Shown one piece after another: positions 38,991 through 52,643 of a stretch of DNA of 64,000 nucleotides. Each line of letters starts with the position of its first letter. Within the stretch, counting starts at the first letter, position 1. This DNA is from Holacanthus passer (Eukaryota > Chordata > Actinopteri > Pomacanthidae): positions 7,243,501 through 7,307,500 of the forward strand of contig JAFREQ010000009.1 in the NCBI GenBank assembly GCA_025331565.1, written 5' to 3'. The notes beneath the pieces are model-generated. The model made no database searches. It worked only from the letters and a program-made list of their open reading frames with translations, and was not told the origin of the DNA. Position numbers and translations under genes: made by a program.

Positions 38991-39664
38991 GGACATAGTC
39001 ACACTGGGGGGGCATATGTGGGTCAGCTAATAATATCAGAGCACCCTGGTGTTATGCTGGTTTTTCCCAGTTACCCATTTATTGAATCCAGCTTTGCTAA
39101 CCTGGACTCCATCTGGATTTATCACTGAGATCACTGATCGAGCCTTCAATTTGTTAGAGATCCTGTCTGATACGGCAAAGCTCAGAGATGCCCATTGCCA
39201 TATGTGTCGCTCAGTCACTCAAGTGGAGAACCACATCCCGGGACAAATGGGCAGCAGTAATATAAGATTGTTTCAAACAAGAGGCTAAAAACAGCAACAG
39301 CAGAGATCCTGCAGACACGAGTGAATACCGACACGGACGCAACGACAGATTTGTGCTTGCCCTTACATCATTGATGAACCAGATGCCATGATCTTAAATA
39401 AATATGCACACACCAGATTAAACAGGTTATTCGGGACATGATGGACCAGAGAGTCGAGCCGGAGTCCCTTGGCTAACCGTGGAGTGTTGCAGGGGCATCA
39501 GTGGCGGCTTCAGCATGCAGACGAGGACACAATTAGAAGATGAACAGGGGGGACAGATGAGGTCCTGTTTGACACACATCTGACACAGCACTTGCCCAAG
39601 CAGATGGCTCATGAATAACTGAGGGAACCGGAGGTCGGCAGGCAGAAGGAAAAACAGAGCCACA

Positions 39665-39684
39665 GTGTGTGTGTGTGTGTGTGT
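39665..39684. repeat. (GT)n microsatellite
   Basis: About ten GT units following CCACA. Confidence 0.9.
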
Positions 39685-39893
39685 ATAGAAAAAGAGGTTC
39701 TACTTAGATCTGTATGCATGTGTGAACATGTGTGCACATACATGGAAGCCTGTCCTTGTCCTTGAGAGAGATGAAATCAATAGCAAAGCACATAGCATAA
39801 ATACTTCTGCTCTGGCGTAACTGCAGTCGGCACAAAGGTTGTCATATGACGCTACCGAGAAGTGACAGCAGTAACAATACGCAGTCGGCCGGC

Positions 39894-40078
39894 AATATCC
39901 TGACAGAGACAGAGAATGAGCTCACAATCAGAAGGCTGTCGGATCGAATCCCCGCTCGGCTGGCCAAAAAATGGAAGATAAAGTGAAAGTGAAGAGTTCT
40001 CCCTTTCAACATCAAATTACCATCGACCCCTGAGTGATGCACTGACCTCCCAGCTGCTCAAATCCTCACTCAGCGGGA
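39894..40078 (+). mobile_element. tRNA-headed SINE with a conserved-core-like segment
   Basis: A tRNA-like head contains a B-box GGATCGAATCC (39,941-39,951). It is followed by CCCCGCTCGGCTGGCC and then by a segment at 40,030-40,059 (CTGAGTGATGCACTGACC...) that resembles the GAGCAAGGCACTTAACC core of fish and vertebrate core SINEs. The A-box region is degenerate and both outer limits are approximate. Confidence 0.65.
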
Positions 40079-40131
40079 TATCAGTCAAGACTCTGCTGTG
40101 CTCAACCTTTACAAACTGTTGTTGTTGTATA

Positions 40132-40385
40132 CACTGGTGGAAAGGAACTTGATAATGCAAATTTACTCGAGCAAATTTGAAGTACATTTACTTCATTTGC
40201 AGGCCACTTTCGAGCATTACATCACAACATTTCATTACTTTAGCAGCTATTAGTTACTTATATTTGATGTGTATCAACTGTATCATCAGCTTATAAAATG
40301 TGATTCATTGTTACAGATAAGTTGCAGGATTCCTACTGACATTGGAGTATTTTACATTGTGGCATTTAAAGTGGAAATGTACAAC
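40132..40385 (-). mobile_element. Truncated copy of the same hAT-type MITE family
   Basis: The sequence from CACTGGTGGAAAGG at 40,132, with repeated TTTACT/AAGTAC words and a TGGAGTATTTTACATTGTGGC phrase (about 40,345), corresponds to the reverse orientation of the element at 61,094-61,512. I do not find the opposite terminal repeat or a matching target duplication, so the far end looks truncated or badly diverged. The right boundary is approximate. Confidence 0.55.
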
Positions 40386-41822
40386 ATTTCCAAGTGGTAA
40401 ACTGGAGAACTACCAACAACACAGGACACACTGCATCAGTGTCAAAATGTCCATGAAGAAACAATCAGCACCACTTTGGCCAAATTGTCATAACTTCATT
40501 CAGAGTAGGCTGGAATCAGGGTGAAGTTCATTCATTCATTTAGTCTATAGTGGAGACATGAAAGCAGATAGAAATTCTTTAGTATGTGTTGAGAAAGGCA
40601 AACTGGGTTGGTATCATGTTATTTTAAGTTTTTACAAAATAACGAAACTGCCATTGATTTTTTTATATAAACAAATAGATCAATCACTCCTATCAAATTT
40701 GCAGTGGGGGGTATAGTGGTCAAAATCGATGCAGCACAGGCTGAGATATTCTGACTTTAAGTCCCTAGGTCAAGCTCCAGAGGCGATTGATCCTGCACCT
40801 ACTACTGCAAATCGATGACCATCCTTTATCTGTCCTTCCTGCCTGGTAAATGCCCACGTCTTTCAAACCCCATGGTTCCTATTGAAGGCTTTCCAATACA
40901 AATTTGTAGTCTACAAGTCGGGGTTGAGATACTCAAGGCCTGTCAGCTGAATAATTTTCTGAGAGTGGACAAAGCCCCTCCAGAGCCACAGAAAACATTA
41001 TTCAAATGTTTTCACAGACTGTGTAGTATTCCTCATGACTGCTAAATAGTCAATGGCATGCACAATTGGTGAAATGTCCTGTTAAGAAAAGGATAGCTAC
41101 TCCTTACACAACACTGTCTCTATATAAGTGCAGCACTCCTGCGACTATCAGTCAACTTAGCTGATAAAATGACAACACTTATTCTTCTAAATGGCATTTA
41201 AAGGTACCTGGAATAGAGTTAGGTATGCTTAAATGCCACTACAGAGGATTAATTGTAGTGTGGTGGCATAGAGCCACTGGATTAGGGGGCAAGAAATGGC
41301 ACATTCCTCACAACTCTATTGTATATTTGGCAGCAAACGAACTTGCCCTCAGTGCTGCTACAGCTCACTGTGAAATGTTCCACGGAAGGCGTTGGGAGTC
41401 AAGTCTACCCGTGAGGTTTTGCAGAATGGCTCAAATCCAGCTTTCTACCCGCCTCCACATGTCACAGACATGGGCAATTTTCACATGTTGAAACCGTGTA
41501 AAATGCATAATTCAAGTAATGTAAGCTGAAAATAATGCAGGCATCCGCCGAGCGTGAGCGTGTGGGGGTGTCCAGATGTACTCTTCAAGCCACAGAGGAG
41601 CAAAAATTCGGAATGCCCTACTTTGGGTTTTGTGCCGTGCGGGCTGCCAGTAGTGCAGCCAAGCATTTTTGCTTAACAGAGTGTATAAGGCTTTATCTTA
41701 TCTACACATGGCTGGAGAGAAAATAAATGAGGGTAGCTGCTACAGTACATGCCCCATGTGTCTTGGTGTTGCTTAGCTTTCAGGCAGACTTTAACACAGG
41801 TGTTAACAACACTTTAGTAGGC

Positions 41823-41853
<31 letters not shown>

Positions 41854-44800
41854 GTTTAAAACAGTATGTGTCATTCTCCTCAGGTACTAAGGATTTGTGT
41901 GAAAAGCTATTGTGCCAAGAAATACACAGCAGTGTATCAGCTGAGATTTAATGTAATATCAAGCATCCCGACCAGGTGCTTGAAGTGACCTCTGAGGTGT
42001 GTCTGCTTTATGTCATTACGTCTAATAGTTGTGCCATATACGGCTATTTCTAGGCTGCTTTGAAATGTGTGTTTCTATGTTTGGTATATGAGTGATACGA
42101 TACATGTTTAAGGACATCTGGAATTTGAAATTATTTGGGGCTTTTCTTTGTATATCCAGAGGCTTTTCCCCACAGTTAATGGATGGATAGCACATATAAT
42201 ACACTTTATGCCTTAGTACTACCAAAAAAATTATAGTTAATTGTGAGAGAATCTAATTTTGGTGGATGATTTTTTTCACTTCTTACATTTTGGCAATTCT
42301 GCCTCAGCTTTAAGCAAATCTTGTTTGCGCCGTAATTATTGTCAATTACATTATAATTTTTACAAAAATGAAAAAAAGTGTTTGAAGTGTGTGTATTATG
42401 TGCATGTGTTTTATGCCTCTGAGGAGAAGGGTTGTATCATATTTTAAAATGAGGTCCTTACGTTTCAGGTGCTCTTTAAAAAAAGCATGATTCACCACTC
42501 CCAGAACTGGTCTGTCACGCCGTTCCGGTGCTCTCGTGTCAACAGTTTGGAAATGACGAAGACTGCGAGCCCTCACGGTTAATGCACTGCACTGGTGTGA
42601 AAGCAAATGAGGCCTAATGAATCTCTGTTGCATTGTCTAAAAAGGATAACGGCCCCAGTAAATATTCGATGATGGCTCCGGGATAATGCTAACACCTCCT
42701 CATGTGAAGTGTCAGCTGGAGAGGGAAAGAGCACAGACAGCACCCACAGGCAGCCTCACGTATTTGGGCATGTGAAGATGAGAAAACACATCGAGGTGGT
42801 CTGAGCCGAGAACGCGCTGTAATGAGTGGTTACACAGTTTGACGCTAGTTTGATGCCATTGTGTGCTATGCCTACTTTGCTGTAGGCAAAAGAATTGGTC
42901 TATTCTGTGTTACAGGCCTGGAAGTGGAGCCAGTGCCAACATTATACACTCCACATCTTTCTGACAGCTTCATTACGACGAAATTCCTGTGTTTGGCAGC
43001 AGCCCTCTTAGACGGGCACTTGTTGTGCTCGTCGAAGAGAAACTAGCTCCAGATGAAGTGTTGTGTTTGTGTGAGTTGCAATTGGGGAAAAAATACATCA
43101 AACAAGCACTTAATCTTTGACCAGTCTGGACTAAACCAAAGTCATTCTCTGAGTAATCTATTTAGTTGGTTTGGAGAATTGCTCTGAAGGAAAGTGTAGC
43201 TGTAGGGGAAACCAAAAAAGGATTTCTAAATTACCAGCACCTCTGCTGCTTTGTTCTTGACATGGACTCTCTACTTAACCTTGCAAAGCCCTTGTGCCCA
43301 GGATAGAAACAAATGTGAGCACACACATTAGTCATTCCAAGGTTATGCATAGGCAAATGTACTGTACGGCACAGAGTGGTATTTTGAGTAGGCAGATTTC
43401 TCATTCATGTGAAAATGCAATGAGTGATACAAGGAGATCCACTGCCTGAGGCGAGAGGTGGTGAAAATGAGCCTGAGAATGCTTCACGAGACAAACCATT
43501 ATTGACACCCTTTTTACTGCCATAATGTGTCATCTAACCTTCCTCAGCCTTCTCCAGTTTCGCAGTATTGCACTCTGCTGGATCGGCCAGCTGACTATGC
43601 AGACTGGCTGCAAATATGTCATATGCAATCACCTCAGACTGACTGAGACAGGGCGAGCCCAGAAAGACATGCTTTCACCAGCAAGTGCGGCTTCAAAGAA
43701 CCGCAAACATCGCTGTACTCATCTTCACTGAGGTGCATACAATGCATACTACGCCCATATGTCATGGCATGGCGAAACATACACAGATCCATTTGGTTCA
43801 AGAGATTTGAGAACGCGACTGCATCAGCTACATATCCACGAATGCAAACAAGCATGCATGTTTTATTGACTTTTTAAATAATCTGAGAAAAAAAAATCTG
43901 TTCTAAAATGGAGAAAGTAGAAACAGTGAGCTGTCACTGCATAAGTCAAGTAGGTATTAAAAGCTGCTACAATATACAGTGTTTCTATACTAACAACGGA
44001 TCAAATCACAGCCTGACTATGTGGGTTTATCACAACAAGCAACACCTTTCACAGAGAGTATAATCACCTGACTCAGCAGTTCCCTTTGCTTCTAAGGAGA
44101 ATTTTAGCATCTTTCAGCTCAGTGTTTTACTTTTATGGCCTGCGACTTTAATGCGTTTGTTTAATCTCACAGCTCTCCTCACCGTCGTTTCCAGCCGCAG
44201 CAGACAGCTGATTTGAGTGTAAAACCCATTGTATCGGGGGATGGACAAAGTTAGTGACTGGTGAACCTAGCAGAGCATTTGAATTTTGGATTTAAATTCA
44301 TCATATAAACACATGCATCTGCTGGATGTGTAATAAAAGGGAAGTTTGTCATATATACTTATGTCAAAGGTGTGTTTACAACTTGTTTCTGCTGCCCTAA
44401 AGGGGCAAAAATATGAGTTGATGTTGGTTTAGGTTACAAAAAAAAATCAAATGTGGTCTGCAGTTTATTCACTTAGTGCATTTTGGCACAAGATCTTCGT
44501 AGGGTGTTTTTGTGGATGAATAATAATTTCAGCATTACATAATTTTTCTTAGTAATTTTTGTTTTTTTTTAATTTACTTAAATCCTCCTCTCCCAACTAT
44601 TCTGTGACTATGAGATAGTTTTAGCAATTATGTAACATTTTGTCGTGGACTTTCATTTTGAAATTTCTATGTTGAAGCTCACCATCTGCGTCTAGTTCTC
44701 ATTGGATAACCGATAATGAAAATAAGAAATAAGTATTCATTAAAACATCCTGTGCCAAAACACACTGGTTGAATACAGCTCTGCCAGTAAGTCAGTTAAT

Positions 44801-47800
44801 GTTGCAGAGTTATTCTTTCCACATTAAAAATGCAGACGGACAGACTGACATAGCTCTCTGTGAGGTGACATGTCATACAGCACCAAGCTCATCAAGCTGT
44901 TATTTGTGATTCCCGCCACAAAGCGGCTCGGCTACGTGACATATGGGAGAGCGTTCGTTTGAAAGGGATGAAAAGGGAATCACGTGGGATATAGGGCCCG
45001 TGCCTTCTAGAGGACCGGGACATTTTAATGACGTGTGAATGACAGACAGCGACTGGAGGAAGGGAAGTCGATGAGATCTCAAGAGGAAGAAGATGAATGA
45101 GGCAGATGACTGGGATGAGGTGGGCATCTGGCGCCCGGTTTGCAGTCTGTGGTGACTGACTGGTTTGTTGTTGTGCGGGCGCTATTTACATGGTCTACTT
45201 CATCACATCGGAATGTCTGCATGCTTAATCCCTCAACTCATACTTACAGCCTATTCGGTTCCTCCATCTCACACAACACATGCTCTCATGCACCATCTCA
45301 TAAGGCGGCCATTAGTTATCCATTATCTCGAACAATGACTGTTTAATTCCTTTTTGGTGCCCGTGCATGACTCATCAGACACGCAGTGGAAGGAATACAG
45401 AGACACAGTGTTCCCACAAGCATCTGCTTTTCATCTGAAATTGCCAGAGGAAGAAAGACATCCATGGACTTGCAGGAAATGAACAGAATCAGAAAAAATA
45501 AATAAATTAGGTAGATCATTGTGCAAGTCTTAACTAATTCTGGCCAGCTTTCTCGTAGATCCATCTATTTTGGATGTGGAGGCAGCCCTGGAGGCATGTT
45601 GACCTGAAAAAGACAAACCTCTCCCTTCCTTTCATCTTTTGAGTCAGTTCCTGCAAGCAAATGTATTAGGGCCAATAACACAAGGCCTACTTCTGCTGTT
45701 CTGCCCTGTAACAAGAGCAGTGTTCTCGGCAGTGTTTTGCTCCCATCACATTGGATTTTTTACAGGCCCGTCTTTCCAAAATAGTGCTGTCAAAGGGATA
45801 TGTTGGGATTTGTTGCGCAATGAAAACTATTGAAAACCTGGTAAATATTTGTGGAGGCTGCGATACTCTCTGCGAGCATATGTAGGCGGATTTTTGACAT
45901 TAGTGAGGTATAGGATCTCATATCGTCCCCTGCCTCCGCATAGATCTGATTCATTCTCCATCCTGGACCTTCCACTTAAACCCAACACATGTAAAAACTG
46001 CTGCTTTGAAACTGAATTTGGTCGCTTCTGTTGAGTCAAACTGTATTGACTGTATATATCAAAGCACAGCGGGGAATGGAGACTTTCAAGCACACTATAA
46101 GGTCTTGCTCCTCCGCTGTGCTTTAAAAGAGAAATGACGAGTATTGCAGCATTTTGACTGAAAATGAAACACCACTGGAGTGGAGTTAGAGAACTGAGAG
46201 AAAACAGGAGGTGAATAACAAAAACACTCATTTTTATTTGTAGAGCAAATGGGAAAAAAAAGAAACTGGACCAGATCAGAGATAAAATAAAGATACTCCA
46301 TTTTGATACCCAGAAGAGGGAAGAAAAGCCAGAAAGGGACATGCTAGAGTAAGTTTTAGTGCTTTCATGTCAAGGTTACAGCTCTGCTTGTCAGGAAAGG
46401 TGAGCAAGCTTTCCACACTTGACTTTCATCAACCATTGCTTTAAATCTAATCCACAAGGCGATGGCCATCTGCTTACATTTTCTGTGTAAATGTCAGAGA
46501 ATCCATAAGCAAGTTGACAATCTTATCTATCGGGCAAAGGATCGGGCACAACCTGACTGCAGGATCTCTGCAGTGCACCACAGCAAAGGCACACTTAGTG
46601 ACTTTGGGAGCTCTATGCATTTCCCATTTGGGTTCCTCTTTTAGTTTCAATGGGTAAGGGAGCGGGATAATGGGTCCTTGTGGCAGACATTTTCTTTAGG
46701 GACATTCTCACTTTTACCTCACCTCACCCCCAAAAAAGGAATGAAAAAAACAAAACAGCTGCGGCCTGTTTTGGTTTAATAAGTCCACCTCAGAGAGGGT
46801 CTTATAGCAAGCGCTACCTCCTTTGCAAGAATTGTGGAAGACTTGTGCATTATTTACCACTCGCCTCAGTGCCGCCGCACCCTGCGCAGACAAAGCGACC
46901 TACTGCAGGAAAATGGATTTCTCTGCAGAGGAGCTCAGATAAGAAGGTTAGAGGGGGGAAAGGGTAGAGAATAGAAAAGGTGGGGATGAAGACAGAAAGA
47001 CATTAGGACTATCCCCACCCTGCCAAGGCCAGAATCAGTTAAACTTCTTCGCTCCAGCCTGTCTGCTATCTCCTCCTCTTCCTCCCTGCTGGCCTGATAA
47101 GGGCAGTGCTTTACATCAGAGGCCTCCACGGATCAGTCACCTTTTTTACTGGAAAGGTCGAGCGCTGGCCCAAAGCTCAGCTCAAGCTGGGAAGTCATCA
47201 TGCCTGCTCTTATCTCCCGGGTGAGGGATGATCCAAGGCTGAGTGCCATGTCAGTCTGCCCCCAATATGCCCTCTAACCCCTTCAACATCACCCTCACAC
47301 CTCCTTGGGCTGCATCCAGAGAGATAGGAGGAGAGCCGGTGACGTGTGAGCACCGGTACCACAACAGCTCACGGCAGAGCGGCCATCAGATAAGACCGGG
47401 GTAAAGATCCAGTAGTGGCAAGTCATCACGGTGGCGCATCAGTATCTGAGCAATGGGTTTGGTCAGGCTACGTCCTCGCTTCTGAACAAGTGAGCCGTGA
47501 GATGAGAAGTGGGGATAAGCACGTCGGCATATGGCAGACACCTGAGACTTTACCGTACCTCCCATAAAACAAAAATTCCAATATGCACACATCACTTCCC
47601 CGGATCCCAACACAGGTGTTCATGTGAAGTTGCGTACAAGTTCATGTGTGTGTCGCAGCCATTGTCACAGTCCCAAAACAACTGCAGCAGTAAGTGATGC
47701 GCTGGCGCAATTTGCGTGTCACTGTACTGTGGGACGACCCAACTGACAAGACTTCCTGCTTTGCTGCCTGGGTAATGAGTCATTCCAGCCCTGGAGAAAA

Positions 47801-48764
47801 ACAATCTGGTATTTTTAAACTGCATCCTTCAGCTGTTCCTTTCTCCCTGGAGCTCAAGCTTGTAAGCTCTTGGTGGCTTGTAATGTGAATGCCATTTCTA
47901 GTGCTCGTGCTAATGGGCCTGATATGTCTGAATAATACAAATGCGTTACAGTGCTTTTAATGGTACTTTTGGTCCATCCAGGCCCTGCTGATTAAGACTT
48001 AATGCTCTGCATAATGCAACAAAATACCATATGTGTCAGTTCAAACATTAACTAGTAGACTGGTGCTAATAGTGTTTTTGTCAGGTAATAACACTTAGAT
48101 GTTTTGAATGCTGAGTAAGAGAGGGCACTATTCGCTAGAGAGCATTTTCTCCTATCTACCCAAGTGTCGCACTTTCACCAGCTAAGCAGTGCAAAAATGT
48201 GAGTATTGGCTCATAGAACAAATGTCGGCAAAAATTAAAGACATAAAGCCAAAAAGATTTTGTCCCTAAATTACACAGCATATCAACAATGAAAGATTAC
48301 AATAACTCTTTCATTCTCTTTAAATCTAACAGGTGATTGATATCAGGAATAATATCCAGATAAAATGACATTAGTGGAAGAGGCATTCAGACTCAGACTT
48401 TACTTAACTAAAAGTCACAACATTGTGGAAATATAAAATTATGTGAGTGAGAATAATGATGACTTGATTTACTTTATTAATTCAATCTTTTGTCTTTCCA
48501 TCAGTCTCTGATTGTTTCACTACAAAGTGTTGAAACAGCTTTTGGATTCTTGTCTTTAAATGAGCACCTGACACCAGATGCCCCATGAGGCAGTTCCACC
48601 ACTATCATTGCAGTTTTAGGATCTTTACATTAAGTTAAAACACAGATGTATAATCAGGAAAATTACTACATATGAAATTGTAATATTTATTGGATTATTA
48701 CTGATTGCTTACAGTGTACGCTCACCTAATAATTAGTAACCATAGGTATCAGATAGTCAAGATA
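40386..48764 (-). other. Presumed rtn4r intron 1, no other gene seen
   Basis: No exon or structured RNA is recognised. The longest open frame (minus strand, 45,827-46,342, 171 codons) is phenylalanine/serine-rich at its start and matches no family. The 40,690-40,800 part may contain a degenerate SINE head. The intronic status assumes that exon 1 lies further right. Confidence 0.4.
41827..41853. repeat. Homopolymer T tract (27 bases)
   Basis: An uninterrupted T run between GTAGGCATCC and GTTTAAAAC. No associated retroelement was recognised. Confidence 0.9.
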
Positions 48765-48815
48765 AGATAAGACAAACCTTTATTCATCCCACAGAGGGGA
48801 AATTCACAAGGTGGT
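48765..48815 (-). repeat. Third copy of the GATAAG-tailed fish repeat (short fragment)
   Basis: GATAAGATAAGACAAACCTTTATTCATCCC followed by GAGGGGAAATTCACAAGGTGG matches the terminus of the copies at 13,455 and 20,632. Only the last 50-70 bases are recognisable. Confidence 0.55.
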
Positions 48816-49781
48816 CATAGGATGCAAAGTTTTATTTCTTGCTGAAATGCAGTGCAGAAGTAATCCTCATAAACTGGAAAAAAATTACAGTACTTGAGTA
48901 AACACACTTTATTTTGCAGCATTGAAAAGGTAACTAACAGGATGGAATTTTCTTGAACATGTGAAAAGCAACTTTCATGTTTCCTTGATCAAGGTTTTTG
49001 TTTTTCTTTCTCACATATCCTTCTCTAACAGATTGCCTGCTCGTCATGGACGCAGAGACTGGCTATAAGAAGCCGTCAAGCCTTTCAAGCTGGTCCACTT
49101 TCATAATTAACATCCTTTGATTGATTACTCGCGTTAACATATATGGCACATTGTATACTCTTCTGTCAGCGTGATGCATTTGTATTATCTGGTGGTTTGT
49201 ACATGTGCCTTTTCACATTATGCACATGTTTACAGGCTGCATGTGACACACGGCCCAGACAACAAACAAGAAAGAAACAGACAGCGCAGGACGAAATCCC
49301 TCTTGATCCGCTCTCATATGAAAACCTCTAAAGTCTCCTCTCTCAGTCTGCATTCTGCTTAGAGAGGCGCGAGCATTGTGCCGCATCACCTGAGCAGCCA
49401 TCACCTGACAGCAGGGATTTCAATCATTATGCTGAGCTCGTAACCCCATCTCCACCCCCCCTACTCCCAAAGCAGCCACCCTCCACTGTCATGCTAATTT
49501 ACTAGTGCACACTGATGCGAGCACTCACGTTTTAGAGCTTTCTCACAGACCCCATCATGGGCTGGCAATTAAAGCTATGCATGATTTGAAACAGGAGCAC
49601 AAAAGACGGTAATTTTGCCCCCTCCTGGGGAAAATCCACTCAAAGGTCATAAGACAACAGTACTTCGTTATACACACATGTGTTTTCCAAAGAAGAAAAT
49701 GGCTCTGGGGCAGATAATACAGAAAGCAGCTAGTGTTAGTTACAGTTCATGTAGCTTCACAGGTATATATTTCTACAGGGC

Positions 49782-49786
<5 letters not shown>

Positions 49787-49814
<28 letters not shown>
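49787..49814. repeat. Homopolymer A tract (28 bases)
   Basis: An uninterrupted A run between GGGCATCTT and GCTGTGCAGC. No associated retroelement was recognised. Confidence 0.9.
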
Positions 49815-49817
<3 letters not shown>

Positions 49818-50224
49818 GTGCAGCAACTGAAGTAGTTAACAATAGATTATGTTTGCTCTTCCACTTTTGTTGGCTATATCATTGGTAAACCGCCTCTGGT
49901 AAAGTAGAGTAAACAAGAAGAGGCTCTGTGTCTGCTCTGAGCAACAAATCACGCTCCCACAGATTATCATTAGTCTCACCAGCCGGCAGAAAGCAAGACA
50001 AGAGGCTTGTGCCGCAATGAATTCAACACAAATTTGGCCGTAAAGAGGAGCAACAAATCATGGTTTGCATTAGCTTTTTCGCACGAGTCCAAAGTTAAGC
50101 AACAGAACACCTTTATGGGATAATCTTCACACAGCATCCAGGAGGATTTTTGAAAACAAAGCACTTTGCACTTTCAGAGCTCATCTGGAGCTTACGGCGC
50201 TTCCACACTTTCACATGAACATGA

Positions 50225-50420
50225 CATGCCATTTATGATTAATGGCATTACCGGCCGGGCCAAGATAAGAGCTCAATTAGCTGTGTGGGCAAGGACCTTG
50301 ACTCTATCTCCAATGACTAATCCCATGGCTTTTGTTATGATTAGCAAGAGCAGAGTTTTAATCTTGGCTCCTGAGTGGCTGGCGTTGGCCCAAACACAGC
50401 TGATTCATTAGCCGTTAAAA
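50225..50420. promoter_or_regulatory. Candidate conserved non-coding element in rtn4r upstream/intronic DNA
   Basis: TGATTAAT (50,236-50,243), an AGATAAG GATA site (near 50,262), CAATTAG (50,274-50,280) and TAATCC (50,318-50,323, OTX-like) occur in repeat-free sequence of balanced composition. The call rests on motif density and texture only. Confidence 0.25.
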
Positions 50421-51169
50421 ATGCACCTCTCCTGCGAGTGGCACAGTTTTACGCTGCGTGCTGGTGGCTGCATGGATGTTCGTATCCCCTCATCTACCAA
50501 GCTCTGCCATTCATGTGCTTTGGCACCATCAGTGGCAACATTCATTGGCAGGAAATGAAATTAAGTCTTTTAAGTGAAATTAATTCATCCAGCTTGTTAA
50601 TATTTTAGCACGAAGAGCCCCTTGTGAGTTGCTATCCATACTAGCCCACTCGTCCTCCTGGGTGGGGGGGGTGTCCTGCCTGCATGCTAGTTTCCTACAA
50701 ATACATTTCAAGCTACAGCAGCAGCATTGCCCAGGGAGTTATTCTGAAGCCCATAATCTCTACAGAACTCGGGAACTGTCAAACGACTGTGGATATCAGA
50801 GTACTATAGCACAAAGAGGTCCCTTAACGAAGCTCTTAATAATTCACCAGATATCCAGTGGAAACAGTCAAGGACAATCCTTTCAATCATACACCTTTAA
50901 TTCGGTATGAAAACTTTTAGCGACACATTATGAGGAGCCTTGATTAAATATTTAGCAAAAAAAAACTAATACAAGGATAAACCTTTTGAAGAATGAGAGG
51001 GAATTCGACAGTATGCAGGGAGGTATCGAAGTGAGATGGGAAATTTTGTGCATAAAACATGATGTACAAGTATTTATCTGCACTGGCAGGATGCAAAAAA
51101 GTCTAAGAGATCTGACCGTGGTTGTCTTTTCTGCAGTAAAACCCATCTTGCATGATGCTGCACTTTGTA

Positions 51170-51600
51170 GCACTCACGCTCTGCAGGGGGAAACGTAGCG
51201 CACCATCTGTTCGCCGATCCCCGGCAACAAAACAACAGACAGACCAACGCAGCAGACAGACCAGCAGACACAGGCGGGCACCACTCCCGCACCAGCAAAG
51301 AATTGTGGGAAACAGGGAGGCAGCTACACAGACGCAGGGCAGCTAAATGTGGGATGAAAGCAGTCATCAGCTGCTAGGATTTGATCAGGAGGCCCGAGCT
51401 GACACCGCACACTGACGAATGATGCAAATTGAGGCAGGCACTGCAAAGGAGCCGCCGCCGCGCAATGAGAGAGACTCTCCGAGCTGGAGAAAGGGAGATG
51501 ATGGGTCGGGGCAAGAGACGACGGAGGAAGAGACGAGGGGGAGAAAAAGAGAATGCACTGGCCATACAATGAGAGAGTCAACACAGAGTATAAAAGCAGG
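51170..51600. promoter_or_regulatory. CpG-bearing block with TATA box; candidate first-exon/promoter region
   Basis: This block is richer in G+C and CpG than its surroundings (for example GCCGCCGCGC near 51,452). It carries a consensus TATAAAAG on the plus strand at 51,589-51,596. On the minus strand a strong donor C|GTGAGTG lies at 51,178/51,177. An open frame from an ATG at 51,367 reaches that donor in phase 1, the phase the rtn4r exon needs. The evidence for the two strands conflicts, and the putative N-terminal extension (about 64 residues) is unusually long for this family. Confidence 0.3.
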
Positions 51601-51924
51601 GGAGATTAGAGAACGAGAGAAAGGCTGGTGTATCTTAAGAGACAGCCTGCAACAACAGAGGCTTGACAGTGTGTGTAGGGGTTGCAGAGGGAGAGAAAGA
51701 AGTGGAAGGAGGAGAAGGGGAAGATTTGAGGATGCGATCCATTTTTAATCTGAGATGCCAGGAAGTCCACACAAACTCGCCTCAATCAGAATGGTAAATA
51801 GCCCAGTGAATGTTATTTTTGGATTGAGATTAATGTGAGTGGCTCACCACACGCGAGCCCACACCCAAACAAATGCGAACAAACGTGTGAGCTCCCAGGC
51901 TGTCACGTACCACTTTGAAACAAA

Positions 51925-51947
51925 ACACACACACACACACACACACA
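51925..51947. repeat. (AC)n microsatellite
   Basis: About eleven AC units in otherwise unremarkable sequence. Confidence 0.95.
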
Positions 51948-52570
51948 ATCTGAAATGTTTAAGGATGGGAGAGGAGAGAGGAGATCTAATTGCCTAAATA
52001 TGCTATGGACATGTGAGAGAGGCTTAAGCTTGCCCCCTAGTGTTCATCCCAGTCCTTGATGGCATCACAGCAGCACAGTGCAAAGAAATCTCCATCTTAA
52101 CAAGGTATTGTGTCTGTTATTGCATCCTCAAACCAAATTCCTCTCAAAACAAGCACAACAATATCTGCCAACAGCATGCTATGAGTATTTGTGCCTGTTT
52201 TCAACACATATTATTTTAAGATTTTTCTTCACCCAGGTGTCATTTTCCTAATTCTTGTGAAGCTTCTTGTCTTTTCCAGCCTGGTTTCAAAACAGTGATG
52301 CTCATTTCAACAAGAAATGCTGCATTGGGATCAAGTAAAATGATCATTCAGGGGTTAAAATCTGTTTGTTTGCTGTTAATGGTTGAGAATCCTTTTAAAG
52401 CCATCAGAGTTAATGTTAATGTTTTCTCTGCTTTGACAGAAAAATTTGCATGTTCTGATCTTTTTATTAGCTAAAGCCAAATTTGTCATATTTTAATAAT
52501 TACTGCATTTGGCATGAGAGTACATGATGTTGTGTGGGACTCATAATGAAACAGGATGTTGGGCAGATTG

Positions 52571-52588
52571 GATGGATAGGTAGGTAGG

Positions 52589-52642
<54 letters not shown>
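52571..52642. repeat. (GATA)n tetranucleotide microsatellite
   Basis: GGATGGATAGGTAGGTAGGTA passes into about 13 uninterrupted TAGA units ending at 52,642. The transition GGAT-GGTA-GATA is the usual edge pattern of an expanded array. Confidence 0.95.

Positions 52643-52643
<1 letters not shown>

Noticed and set aside
44168..44234. Minus-strand ATG-to-GTGAGG stretch as rtn4r exon 1
   Set aside because: It ends in phase 2, which would shift the frame of the downstream exon.
45827..46342. 171-codon open frame on the minus strand
   Set aside because: It has no recognisable domain, no splice or promoter context and a skewed Phe/Ser/Leu composition. It is expected by chance in 64 kb read in six frames.
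52571..52642. CRISPR-like array of regular repeats
   Set aside because: It is a simple 4-bp microsatellite in a vertebrate genome with no spacers.
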